From assembly GCA_934476085.1 (NCBI GenBank), contig CAKSNE010000005.1, positions 1 to 64,000 of the forward strand: 64,000 bases of DNA, given 5' to 3'. The DNA comes from an uncultured Eubacteriales bacterium. GTDB lineage: Bacteria > Bacillota > Clostridia > Oscillospirales > Acutalibacteraceae. Made by a program: the position numbers and the translations under genes. The notes beneath the pieces are model-generated. The model was not told the DNA's origin. It did no database searches and was given only the letters and a program-made list of their open reading frames with translations. Positions 8,009 to 15,807 of this stretch are shown here, one piece after another; within the stretch, counting starts at the first letter, position 1, and the number at the start of each line of letters is the position of its first letter.

Positions 8009-8477
8009 TCTTCCAATGAGCGAATTGGTTGTAATTATTAATGATGTTATTAATAAAGACGGCGAGTTTAGGCTTTATCCAAAGGGTACAAGTATGCTAC
8101 CGCTTATTGTTCAAGGTGAAGACTCGGTTGTTCTAGTTAAACCGAGTCTTTTATTAGTTGGTGACATTGTCCTTTATAAGCGAAAAAACGGTAGTTTCAT
8201 ATTACATAGAATTGTAAAAATCAATGGTAATGATTTAGTGATTTGCGGTGATAATCAGACGACTCTTGAATATGGAATTACAAAAGATGATGTTATTGCG
8301 AAAGTTTCGGCAATTTATAAAAAAGATGTTTTAATTAATGGAAATGTAGGTAATAAAAGATTTTATTTATTTTCACTTAAATTAAAACGAATATTTTTAC
8401 CTATTGCTTTAAAAATTAAGAGAGTTTTAAAAAATCCATCATTAATTTGGAGGAAAATTAAAGGTGAAAAACATTAA
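8001..8477 (+). CDS. S24/S26-family peptidase, SipW/SEC11-like, soluble
   Basis: 158 aa. Signal-peptidase-like active-site boxes are GTSMLP (Ser31), GDIVLY, FILHRI (His69) and CGDNQT. Ser plus His (not Lys) matches the SipW/SEC11 branch. There is no convincing N-terminal membrane helix, unlike ordinary signal peptidases, so it may act in the cytoplasm. The TTG start at 8001 is chosen because AGGAGG ends 9 nt upstream; the ATG at 8016 is the alternative. Inference: it could be the leader protease of the cassette, since the adjacent ABC exporter lacks a C39 peptidase domain. Confidence 0.75.
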   Translation: MINLPMSELVVIINDVINKDGEFRLYPKGTSMLPLIVQGEDSVVLVKPSLLLVGDIVLYKRKNGSFILHRIVKINGNDLVICGDNQTTLEYGITKDDVIAKVSAIYKKDVLINGNVGNKRFYLFSLKLKRIFLPIALKIKRVLKNPSLIWRKIKGEKH

Positions 8478-10116
8478 GGCTACCACTCCTTTTAAGTGGA
8501 CCTATTATGCGACTAAAAAGCAGTTACCAATAATAATCGTATTGGTTGTTTTTAATTCGCTGCTCGCTTGCACAGGAACTGCCGGTGCTATTGTTTCAAA
8601 ATATTTGATAGATAATGCTGTAAATAAAAACATAAGAATGTTTTTTATATTTGCGGTAATTTTAGCATCTATTTTTATTTTTAATACTGTTTTTAAGGCA
8701 CTTACTAATTATTTAACTGAACGTTCCCGTGCTTTGATTGAACAAAATATTAAAGCAGATTTATTTAGACAAATTACTTTGAAAAACTATGAAGACATCA
8801 GCTCATTTCACAGTGGAACTCTTTTAAACAGACTTACTTCCGATGTTACCTTAATCAGTAACTGTGTTACAACGGTTTTACCGACAACTGTTTCAGTTAT
8901 TGTGAAACTAATTTGTGCTTTTGTCGTTATTACTATGTTTGAGCCATGGTTTTCGGTTTTGTTTTTAATTGGTGGATTTTTTGTCTTTTTTGCAACAAAA
9001 TTAATGCGTACAAAGTTGAAAAAACTTCATAAAAAGGTTCAGGAAGAAGATGATAAACTTCGTTCTTTTTGGCAAGAATGTTTATCAAATTTATTAGCGG
9101 TTAAAGTTTTTTCTAATGAAAACAATATGGATAAGAAATCAAATGAGCTTCAAAATAATTGTTTTAAAGCAAAAATGAAAAAAACAAAGTTTAGTGTTTT
9201 TACCGGAGCTTGTTATAGCGGAGTAATGTATCTAGGTTATTTATTTGCTTTTATTTGGTGTGCTGTAATGCTTATAGTCGATGCTACCTTCACTTACGGT
9301 TCGTTTACTGCTATAATCCAGTTGGTAAATCAGGTACAACAACCATTTTCAACGTTTTCAGGTGTAATACCGCAATACTATAATGCAATGGCTTCAGCAG
9401 AAAGAATTATGGAAATTGAAGATATTGAAGATGAAAAAAGCAATAATGAAAAAATCAATGCTGAAAGTGTTTATTCAAAATTAAAATCAATAAAAATTAA
9501 TAATTTGTCATTCGCTTATAAAAGAGATAAAGTTTTTGAAAGTCTAAATTTTGAAATTAACAAGGGTGATTTTACAGCCATTGTTGGTCATTCGGGTATT
9601 GGAAAAAGCACATTATTTAAAATAATGCTTGGAGTTTATTCACCAATGTCTGGTTCAATTGATTTGGTTTGTGATGACAAAACAATTAAATGTTCGAATA
9701 ATACAAGAAAATTGTTCTCTTATGTACCGCAGGGTAATTTAATTTTTTCAGGTAGTATTAAAGAAAATATATTATTTGTTAATCAAAATGCAACAGAAAG
9801 TCAAATCAAAACCGCAATTGAGCTTTCCTGTGTCAACGAATTTGTTGAAAAACTACCATTAGGAATTGATACAAAAATCGGCGAGAAGGGGTTAGGACTT
9901 TCTGAAGGACAAGTTCAGAGAATTGCTATTGCAAGAGCTTTGTTGAGCAATGCGCCGATTTTATTGTTAGATGAAGCTACAAGTGCGTTAGATGCTAAAA
10001 CCGAAACAAAAGTTTTAGAAAATTTAAAAAGCATTGATAATAAAACTTGTATTTTTGTTACTCATAGAAAACAGGCATTAACTGTTTGTAATAAAATGTG
10101 GGAAATTAAAGTTTAA
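8464..10116 (+). CDS. ABC exporter (permease-ATPase fusion) of the peptide-maturation cassette
   Basis: 550 aa: membrane domain (about residues 20-310) and ATPase (about 345-550) with GHSGIGKST, signature LSEGQ, Walker B plus catalytic Glu in LLLDEATSALD, and H-loop THRK. It should work as a homodimer because both sites are intact. No N-terminal C39 peptidase domain. GTG start at 8464 with GGAGG upstream, overlapping the peptidase gene by 14 nt. Expected role: export of the product handled by the upstream kinase-like, PqqD-like and S26 proteins; this is inferred from context. Confidence 0.85.
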   Translation: MKNIKATTPFKWTYYATKKQLPIIIVLVVFNSLLACTGTAGAIVSKYLIDNAVNKNIRMFFIFAVILASIFIFNTVFKALTNYLTERSRALIEQNIKADLFRQITLKNYEDISSFHSGTLLNRLTSDVTLISNCVTTVLPTTVSVIVKLICAFVVITMFEPWFSVLFLIGGFFVFFATKLMRTKLKKLHKKVQEEDDKLRSFWQECLSNLLAVKVFSNENNMDKKSNELQNNCFKAKMKKTKFSVFTGACYSGVMYLGYLFAFIWCAVMLIVDATFTYGSFTAIIQLVNQVQQPFSTFSGVIPQYYNAMASAERIMEIEDIEDEKSNNEKINAESVYSKLKSIKINNLSFAYKRDKVFESLNFEINKGDFTAIVGHSGIGKSTLFKIMLGVYSPMSGSIDLVCDDKTIKCSNNTRKLFSYVPQGNLIFSGSIKENILFVNQNATESQIKTAIELSCVNEFVEKLPLGIDTKIGEKGLGLSEGQVQRIAIARALLSNAPILLLDEATSALDAKTETKVLENLKSIDNKTCIFVTHRKQALTVCNKMWEIKV

Positions 10117-10128
10117 TCAAAAAAATAC

Positions 10129-10157
10129 TTGATTTTTTCATTTTTGTATAGTATAAT
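10129..10157 (+). promoter_or_regulatory. Promoter of tRNA-Leu
   Basis: TTGATT (10129-10134), 17-nt spacer, TATAAT (10152-10157). The -35 box also forms the 3' arm of a weak AT-rich hairpin (10115-10134) that may end the preceding ABC gene. Confidence 0.75.
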
Positions 10158-10184
10158 GGATAGGCGCTTTAAAAAAAGCAATAT

Positions 10185-10271
10185 GCCGGTGTGATGGAAT
10201 TGGCAGACGTGCTGGACTCAAAATCCAGTGGTAGCGATACCGTATCGGTTCGACCCCGATCACCGGCACCA
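10185..10271 (+). tRNA. tRNA-Leu(CAA)
   Basis: 87 nt with encoded CCA. The acceptor stem GCCGGTG/CACCGGC, an anticodon loop CTCAAAA (anticodon CAA, reads UUG), a long class II variable arm (GGTA/TACC) and the T-arm TTCGACC loop are all present. Single tRNA with its own promoter and terminator. Confidence 0.97.
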
Positions 10272-10273
10272 AA

Positions 10274-10302
10274 AAAACGACGAGTTTACTCGTCGTTTTT
10301 TA
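10274..10302 (+). terminator. Terminator of tRNA-Leu
   Basis: CGACGAG (10278-10284), TTTA loop, CTCGTCG (10289-10295), flanked by A and T runs. Confidence 0.85.
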
Positions 10303-10571
10303 TTTTAAATAAAATTAACTTTTTCTTAATCGGTTTTTAACATTGACATAAAAACGAATGTTGAAAACTATGTTGAAAATGTTAAAAAGCCAAACTGCCT
10401 ATTTATCGTGACTTTTAAATGTTTGAAACAAATTTTCGATTTACATAAAAATAATTTTAACATTATTTTTAACATTTTGTAAAGAAATAAAAAAACTCTT
10501 TATTATTTTATCGTTTTGTAGTATAATTATATTTGTTAATTTGAAAAAACTGAAAGGATTGCTTACATATT
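10303..10571 (+). repeat. Gene-free 270-nt region with a repeated TTTTTAACATT motif
   Basis: No gene seen on either strand. The 11-mer TTTTTAACATT occurs at 10335-10345 and 10466-10476, its first-base-shortened form at 10455-10464, and its exact reverse complement at 10379-10389. Near copies (AATGTTGAAAA, TATGTTGAAAA) lie at 10359-10369 and 10370-10380. All lie upstream of the Gld-like transporter operon. A weak promoter (TTTATT 10499-10504, 17 nt, TATAAT 10522-10527) follows. The motif could be an operator or just AT-rich sequence; it is not recognised. Confidence 0.5.
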
Positions 10572-11600
10572 ATGATAGAGATAAAAAATCTCAAAAAAGA
10601 TTACGGCGGACATTTAGCTGTAAATGATATTTCATTTAACATAAATGATGGCGAAATTTTAGGCTTTCTCGGACCAAACGGTGCAGGTAAATCTACTACT
10701 ATGAATATAATTACAGGATATTTATCAGCAACTGACGGAAGCGTTAGCGTAAATGGCTTTGATATTCTAGAAGAACCAAAACAGGCTAAGAAAGAGATTG
10801 GTTATTTACCTGAAATCCCACCGCTTTATCTTGATATGACAGTAAAAGAATATTTAAATTACGTTTATGATTTAAAAGGTGTTAAAATTCCGAAAGGTCC
10901 GCATATTGAAGAAATATGTCGCCTTGTTAAAATTAAAAATGTTTATCATAGACTTATTAAGAATTTATCAAAAGGTTATAAACAGCGTGTTGGTATTGCT
11001 CAAGCTTTGCTCGGCAACCCTAAAGTTTTAATTCTTGATGAACCTACTGTCGGTCTTGATCCTAAACAGATTATTGAAATCAGAAATTTAATAAGAATGT
11101 TAGGTAAACATCATACTGTAATCCTTTCTTCTCATATTTTGTCTGAAATTCAGGCCGTTTGTGACAGAGTAATAGTTATTAATAAAGGCAAAATTATTGC
11201 TGATGACACTCCTGAAAATTTATCGTCTAACTTATCTGATGATCATTCTTTGGTTGTTGTTTTAGAAGGTAAACAAGATGATTTAGCAAAAAAACTCAAA
11301 TCTGTTCAAGGAGTTAAGAGCGTTACTCTTGTAAAAGAATATTCAAATAATTCGGCGGAATTTAATGTTGAACCTGTTGCAGGATATGATATTAGAAAGT
11401 CTATTTTTGAAATGGCAAGTTTAAATAATAATGCTATTTTAAAAATGGCAAGTAATGAATTGACTTTGGAAGATATTTTCTTAAGACTTACTGATGAAAC
11501 TTATAATACATCTGCTATAGAAAAATCTTTAGAAGTTAGAAAAAATGCTGCTGAAATAGTTGATGGCAAAGATAAAAAAGACGATAAGGAGGAAAAATAA
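10572..11600 (+). CDS. ABC transporter ATPase, GldA/CcmA-like
   Basis: 342 aa soluble ATPase of an ABC-2 type transporter. Walker A is GPNGAGKST (about residues 34-42), signature LSKGY (about 131-135), Walker B plus Glu is LILDEPTVGLD, and the H-loop is SSHIL. The C-terminal extra domain (about 220-310) is typical of the GldA type. It starts a four-gene operon with an ABC-2 permease, a GldG-like protein and a DUF4340 protein. In gliding Bacteroidetes the homologues support motility; in Clostridia the cargo is unknown. Confidence 0.9.
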   Translation: MIEIKNLKKDYGGHLAVNDISFNINDGEILGFLGPNGAGKSTTMNIITGYLSATDGSVSVNGFDILEEPKQAKKEIGYLPEIPPLYLDMTVKEYLNYVYDLKGVKIPKGPHIEEICRLVKIKNVYHRLIKNLSKGYKQRVGIAQALLGNPKVLILDEPTVGLDPKQIIEIRNLIRMLGKHHTVILSSHILSEIQAVCDRVIVINKGKIIADDTPENLSSNLSDDHSLVVVLEGKQDDLAKKLKSVQGVKSVTLVKEYSNNSAEFNVEPVAGYDIRKSIFEMASLNNNAILKMASNELTLEDIFLRLTDETYNTSAIEKSLEVRKNAAEIVDGKDKKDDKEEK

Positions 11601-11603
11601 TCT

Positions 11604-12308
11604 ATGTTAGCAATTATAAAACGTGAATTTAAAAACTATTTTTCTTCTCCTGTCGGTTATGCAGTAATGTGTGTGTTATTGCTTTTCGGTGGATTTTATT
11701 ATGCCTATGCTTTTTCTTATGGCTCTGCAGATATGACTTATGTTTTTAATTCTTTAATTACAATTATATTTTTTGTTGTTCCGGTTATTACAATGAGATT
11801 GTTTTCTGAAGAAAAAAAGCAAAAAACCGATCAACTTTTAATCACTTCACCGGTAAGTATTTGGGCAATTGTTTTTGGTAAATTCTTAGCTGCATTGCTT
11901 TATTTCTGCGTATTTTTAGTGATTTTATCACTTTATAATTTTATTTTTATGTTTTTTGGTGCAACACCGGATATGTTAATATTTTTAGGTAATATTGTTG
12001 GTTTGATTTTATTTGTATCTTCACTTATTGCAATCGGTATATTTATCAGTTCGCTTACCGAAAGCCAAGTTGTAGCAGCTGTCGGTAGTTTTTCAGTTTC
12101 TTTCTTTTTGCTTTTGCTTGATAATTTATCAGGTATTTTTAACAATGATGTTATTACAAAAATTTGTAGTTGGATTTCATTTTCAGACAGATATTATTCA
12201 TTTACAGAAGGAATTTTTGATATTTCAAACTTTGTATTCTTTATAAGTATTGTTGTAGTGTTTTTATTCCTTACTGTTAGAATGATTGACAGAAAACGCT
12301 GGGCTTAA
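11604..12308 (+). CDS. ABC-2 permease, GldF-like
   Basis: 234 aa, six predicted membrane helices, starting with the conserved IIKREFKNYFSSPVGY segment and the MRLFSEEKK loop of this permease family. AAGGAGG precedes the ATG, and the gap to the ATPase gene is 3 nt. It should form the membrane channel for the upstream ATPase. The downstream GldG-like protein is the customary third component. Confidence 0.9.
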   Translation: MLAIIKREFKNYFSSPVGYAVMCVLLLFGGFYYAYAFSYGSADMTYVFNSLITIIFFVVPVITMRLFSEEKKQKTDQLLITSPVSIWAIVFGKFLAALLYFCVFLVILSLYNFIFMFFGATPDMLIFLGNIVGLILFVSSLIAIGIFISSLTESQVVAAVGSFSVSFFLLLLDNLSGIFNNDVITKICSWISFSDRYYSFTEGIFDISNFVFFISIVVVFLFLTVRMIDRKRWA

Positions 12309-12323
12309 AGGAGGAAAAGAAAA

Positions 12324-13919
12324 ATGAGTAAAAAAGATAAAAATAAAATACCATTTTATAAAAAGAACAAATTTAAGTTTAGCACAATTTCAACAGTTAT
12401 CATTGTTGTATTTATGATTTGCTTGGTAGCAGTTAATATTTTGGCTTCTTTTTTGTCGGATAGGTTTACAGCGTTTAGTGTTGACCTTACAAGTTCATCC
12501 GATTATACTATAAGTGCTAAAAACAGAGAGTATATTAAAAAAATTGATAAACCTATTACAATTCTTTTAACTTGTACAGAAGATTATTATACTTCTGATT
12601 ATGTATCAAGTATTAGTCAATATTATACTGATACTTCAGGCGGTAAATATTTTAAACAAACTATTGAACTTTTGAAAAATTACGAAAAGATAAATAAGAA
12701 TATTACTGTTAAATTTGTTGATGCAACTACTCCTGCATTTAATGAGTATAAAGAAAGATATTCTTCTGATGACCTTAATTTAGGTGATGTAATCGTAGAT
12801 TACACATATACAACAAAGGATAATACAGAAAAAACAAAATATAAAGTAATAAGCTTTGATGATTTATATGTTATTGAGCAATCTTCGGATTCTTCTTATT
12901 CATCATCTTCAACTTACGGTTCAATTACAGGATCTTCTGTTGAAACATCGGTTACTTCTGCTTTATATTATGTAACTAAAGAGCAGGAAGATAAAATAGC
13001 TGTTGTAACAGGATATGGCAGTGCGGATGTTTCTGATTATTTAAAAAATCTTGAAATAAGCGGATATGACTATACAGAAATTTCTGATTTAGAGTTAGAC
13101 GATATTCCTGATGATGCAACAATGTTAATGCTTGCTGCACCTACTCTTGATTTGACTCAGAAAGATGTTAAAAAGATTGATGAGTTTTTATTAGGTAAAG
13201 CAGGCGATAGCAACTTTAAATATGGCAAAAGTTTGATTTATTTTGCTTCAAATTCACAAACTGATACACCAAACTTAGATGGATTGCTTGAAGAATGGGG
13301 AATTACTGCCCAAACCGGTACAGTTTATGAAACTGATTCCAGTAAGCACTCATCAAGCTCTAATACAGTAATTTTGCTTGAAGATTCAGGTTCTGATTAT
13401 ACTTCTGAACTTAATACAAATTTATCTTATATTACTGACAATATTCGTCCTATGAAGATAAAATTTGAGTCAAGCGGTAAATATAACACTTATGAAATTT
13501 TAAAATCTTCTGATACCTGTGTTGTTCAGCCTTACAAGAATGCTGATTCTTGGGACGCTAAAAAAGAAAACAAATCTTCTTATTCATCTATTGTTTTAAG
13601 TAGATATGCAACAGAAAATACTGAAAAAGACGGTGCAAGATTTTCAAATGTTTTAGCAGTTGGCTCTGTTGATTTTATTAGTTCAACTTATACAAGCGGA
13701 AGTTATATCGGAAATGATGAGTTGATGCTTGCTATGTTAGATACTTGTGCTAACAGACAAACAGAAACTTATGAAATTGATAATAAAGAGATTAATCAAG
13801 CTTCATTTACTCCAACAGAAATACAAGCTAACACTATCTTTATTATCTGTGTAATTATTATTCCGCTTATAGCTATTGGCATTGGTATAGCACAATTCGT
13901 AATCAGAAAGAGAAGATAA
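12324..13919 (+). CDS. GldG-like ABC auxiliary protein
   Basis: 531 aa with an N-terminal membrane helix (about residues 20-42), a large outer region beginning LTSSSDYTIS, Ser/Asp/Tyr-rich stretches, and a C-terminal helix (about 502-524) ending in basic residues. This is the GldG/ABC_transp_aux architecture. The start has AAAGGAGG upstream and lies 15 nt after the permease. Homologues accompany GldA/GldF-type transporters; the exact job is not known outside gliding bacteria. A terminator-like hairpin follows the stop. Confidence 0.85.
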   Translation: MSKKDKNKIPFYKKNKFKFSTISTVIIVVFMICLVAVNILASFLSDRFTAFSVDLTSSSDYTISAKNREYIKKIDKPITILLTCTEDYYTSDYVSSISQYYTDTSGGKYFKQTIELLKNYEKINKNITVKFVDATTPAFNEYKERYSSDDLNLGDVIVDYTYTTKDNTEKTKYKVISFDDLYVIEQSSDSSYSSSSTYGSITGSSVETSVTSALYYVTKEQEDKIAVVTGYGSADVSDYLKNLEISGYDYTEISDLELDDIPDDATMLMLAAPTLDLTQKDVKKIDEFLLGKAGDSNFKYGKSLIYFASNSQTDTPNLDGLLEEWGITAQTGTVYETDSSKHSSSSNTVILLEDSGSDYTSELNTNLSYITDNIRPMKIKFESSGKYNTYEILKSSDTCVVQPYKNADSWDAKKENKSSYSSIVLSRYATENTEKDGARFSNVLAVGSVDFISSTYTSGSYIGNDELMLAMLDTCANRQTETYEIDNKEINQASFTPTEIQANTIFIICVIIIPLIAIGIGIAQFVIRKRR

Positions 13920-13928
13920 AAAGTGTTT

Positions 13929-13964
13929 CAAGTGCCGATAAATCTCGGCACTTGATGTTTTTTT
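13929..13964 (+). terminator. Intra-operon terminator-like hairpin before the DUF4340 gene
   Basis: 10-bp perfect stem CAAGTGCCGA / TCGGCACTTG (13929-13938 with 13945-13954), 6-nt loop, then T run at 13958-13964 directly followed by the GGAG ribosome-binding site of the next gene. Its position suggests attenuation between the transporter genes and the DUF4340 gene. Confidence 0.75.
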
Positions 13965-13974
13965 GGAGAATAAC

Positions 13975-15684
13975 ATGAACAAAAATGATAAAAATTCATT
14001 TGAAAATTACGAAAAAAGAATAGAAAAAGAATTTGAAAATTCCACTATTTTTAACTCTAATACTTCAAATGAGAATACTAAAACCAAACATAAAAAAAGC
14101 AATAATTATGTAAAACTTCTTTGTGTTTTGCTTTGTTTTTTAATAGTTATCGGCGCAAGTATTTTCAGTATAGTTAAGTTTTGGCCTAATGAAGAAAAAG
14201 TTGATAATTCGGGTAACGATTCTAAATCAACAATAAGTTTAACCGCTGATGCTAATATTGAATTATCTAAAATGAAAAACGCTTCTAAAAATGCAATTTC
14301 AAATGTTGTGAAATTGGTTGTTAAAAACGAAAAAAATACATTTGTATGCATTCCGTATAAATCAACTGTTACAGATGATGACGGTGAAGAAACAGAAGAT
14401 GTTTACTATAAGTTAAAAGATTCTGATAAAGATATTCCGATTGATGATACCTTGGTTACTAATTTTTATGATGAATTGTTTTCAATTAGTGCAATAAGTG
14501 AATTAAAAGGAAATTGGAGCGAAAAAGATTGCGGACTCGATAATCCAAAAGTTCTTTTAACTGCTACAATGGCTGATAAAACTCAGTTTACTGTTAAAAT
14601 CGGTAATAAAGTTGCAACATCTGATGGGTATTATTATATTTCTACATCGCTTAAGGACGGAATTTATATTTGCGACGGAAGTGTTTATGACAGTTATAGC
14701 GTTTCTTATAAAAGCTTAGTTAATACAACACTTTTTGATGCACTTACAGAAAAAGATGCAGAATCAAAGTATTTTCAAAGCAATAAACTTGTAATGTATG
14801 ACAAGATTGAATTAAACGGTGAAAATTTTAATAATGTAAAATTATCATATAAAGCTTCCAGCGATGATACTATGCGTTGTTTTATTGATGAACCTGTTAA
14901 AACTTATGCGTCGGATGAACAACTTGAAACATTGCTAAAACCGCTTAGCGAAGGATTATCAGCTTCAAGTGTTTATAAGATAAAACCTAGTCAAAATGAT
15001 TTGAAAAAATACGGACTCGATAAGCCTTACTTGTCAATTAAATATACTATTGATGGCAAGAATTATAATATTAAGTTTTCAAAACCGGGTATAGCAGATA
15101 ATAATTATTGTGCTTGTATGGTTAATGATGTTCCTATTATTTATAATATTCTTTGTGATCAAATAGAGTTTATTGATTGGACTATGAATGATTTAAGATA
15201 CAATTTGTTATATCTTAAAAACATTGAAACAATTAAGTCGTTAACCGCATCATATAACGGAAAATCTTATAAATATATTTTGAGTTTTGATAAGGTTACA
15301 CAAACAACCGGTAATTCTACTCAAAACGGAACAACTGAGGCTACTACTTCAAGTGAAGAGCTTTCTGTCGTTTTAAATTCAGCTCCTATTGATGCAGATA
15401 ATTTTAAAACTGCTTATCAAAGACTTACCATGGCTTCAGCCACTAAATATCTTGAAAGCGGAAAAAATGTTAACTCAAGTCCGACTTTAACATTTGAAAT
15501 TAAGTTAGAAAACGGAAAAACCGATAAAATTACTTATACAAAATATAACGAAAATTATTATTTGCATAAGCTTAACGGTATTGGCGATGAGCTTATTCCC
15601 GCAAGAACTGTTGAAGCATTAATTACAAATTATGAAAAGTTGAGAAAAGGAGAAGAAGTTATTTCTCCGAACAATCAACAATAA
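13975..15684 (+). CDS. DUF4340-domain membrane-anchored protein
   Basis: 569 aa from the ATG at 13975; GGAG sits 6 nt upstream, so a frame opening at TTG 13963 is unlikely. N-terminal cytoplasmic part rich in Asn/Lys, one membrane helix (about residues 46-68), then a large outer region with two similar segments (GLDNPKVLLTAT near 190 and GLDKPYLSIKYT near 350), the repeated DUF4340 unit. DUF4340 proteins regularly follow GldG-like genes and are presumed partners of the transporter. Function unknown. Confidence 0.85.
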   Translation: MNKNDKNSFENYEKRIEKEFENSTIFNSNTSNENTKTKHKKSNNYVKLLCVLLCFLIVIGASIFSIVKFWPNEEKVDNSGNDSKSTISLTADANIELSKMKNASKNAISNVVKLVVKNEKNTFVCIPYKSTVTDDDGEETEDVYYKLKDSDKDIPIDDTLVTNFYDELFSISAISELKGNWSEKDCGLDNPKVLLTATMADKTQFTVKIGNKVATSDGYYYISTSLKDGIYICDGSVYDSYSVSYKSLVNTTLFDALTEKDAESKYFQSNKLVMYDKIELNGENFNNVKLSYKASSDDTMRCFIDEPVKTYASDEQLETLLKPLSEGLSASSVYKIKPSQNDLKKYGLDKPYLSIKYTIDGKNYNIKFSKPGIADNNYCACMVNDVPIIYNILCDQIEFIDWTMNDLRYNLLYLKNIETIKSLTASYNGKSYKYILSFDKVTQTTGNSTQNGTTEATTSSEELSVVLNSAPIDADNFKTAYQRLTMASATKYLESGKNVNSSPTLTFEIKLENGKTDKITYTKYNENYYLHKLNGIGDELIPARTVEALITNYEKLRKGEEVISPNNQQ

Positions 15685-15689
15685 TATTT

Positions 15690-15721
15690 AAACGGGATTT
15701 TTAATTAAATCCCGTTTTTTT
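15690..15721 (+). terminator. Terminator of the Gld-like operon
   Basis: 11-bp stem AAACGGGATTT / AAATCCCGTTT (15690-15700 with 15707-15717), then T run. Confidence 0.88.
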
Positions 15722-15742
15722 ATAAAAATATTAAAAAAACTG

Positions 15743-15771
15743 TTGGTAATATTGTGCTGATGTGGTATAAT
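15743..15771 (+). promoter_or_regulatory. Promoter of the ymfF-ymfH-lgt-folD operon
   Basis: TTGGTA (15743-15748), 17-nt spacer, TATAAT (15766-15771) with TGG before it (extended -10). Confidence 0.7.
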
Positions 15772-15807
15772 AAATTAGATATTCTTATTTAGGAGATTAA
15801 TATAAAA

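Noticed and set aside
10303..10571. Hidden precursor-peptide gene after the ABC exporter
   Set aside because: No ATG/GTG/TTG with a ribosome-binding site opens a convincing short frame, and a tRNA with terminator separates it from the cassette.
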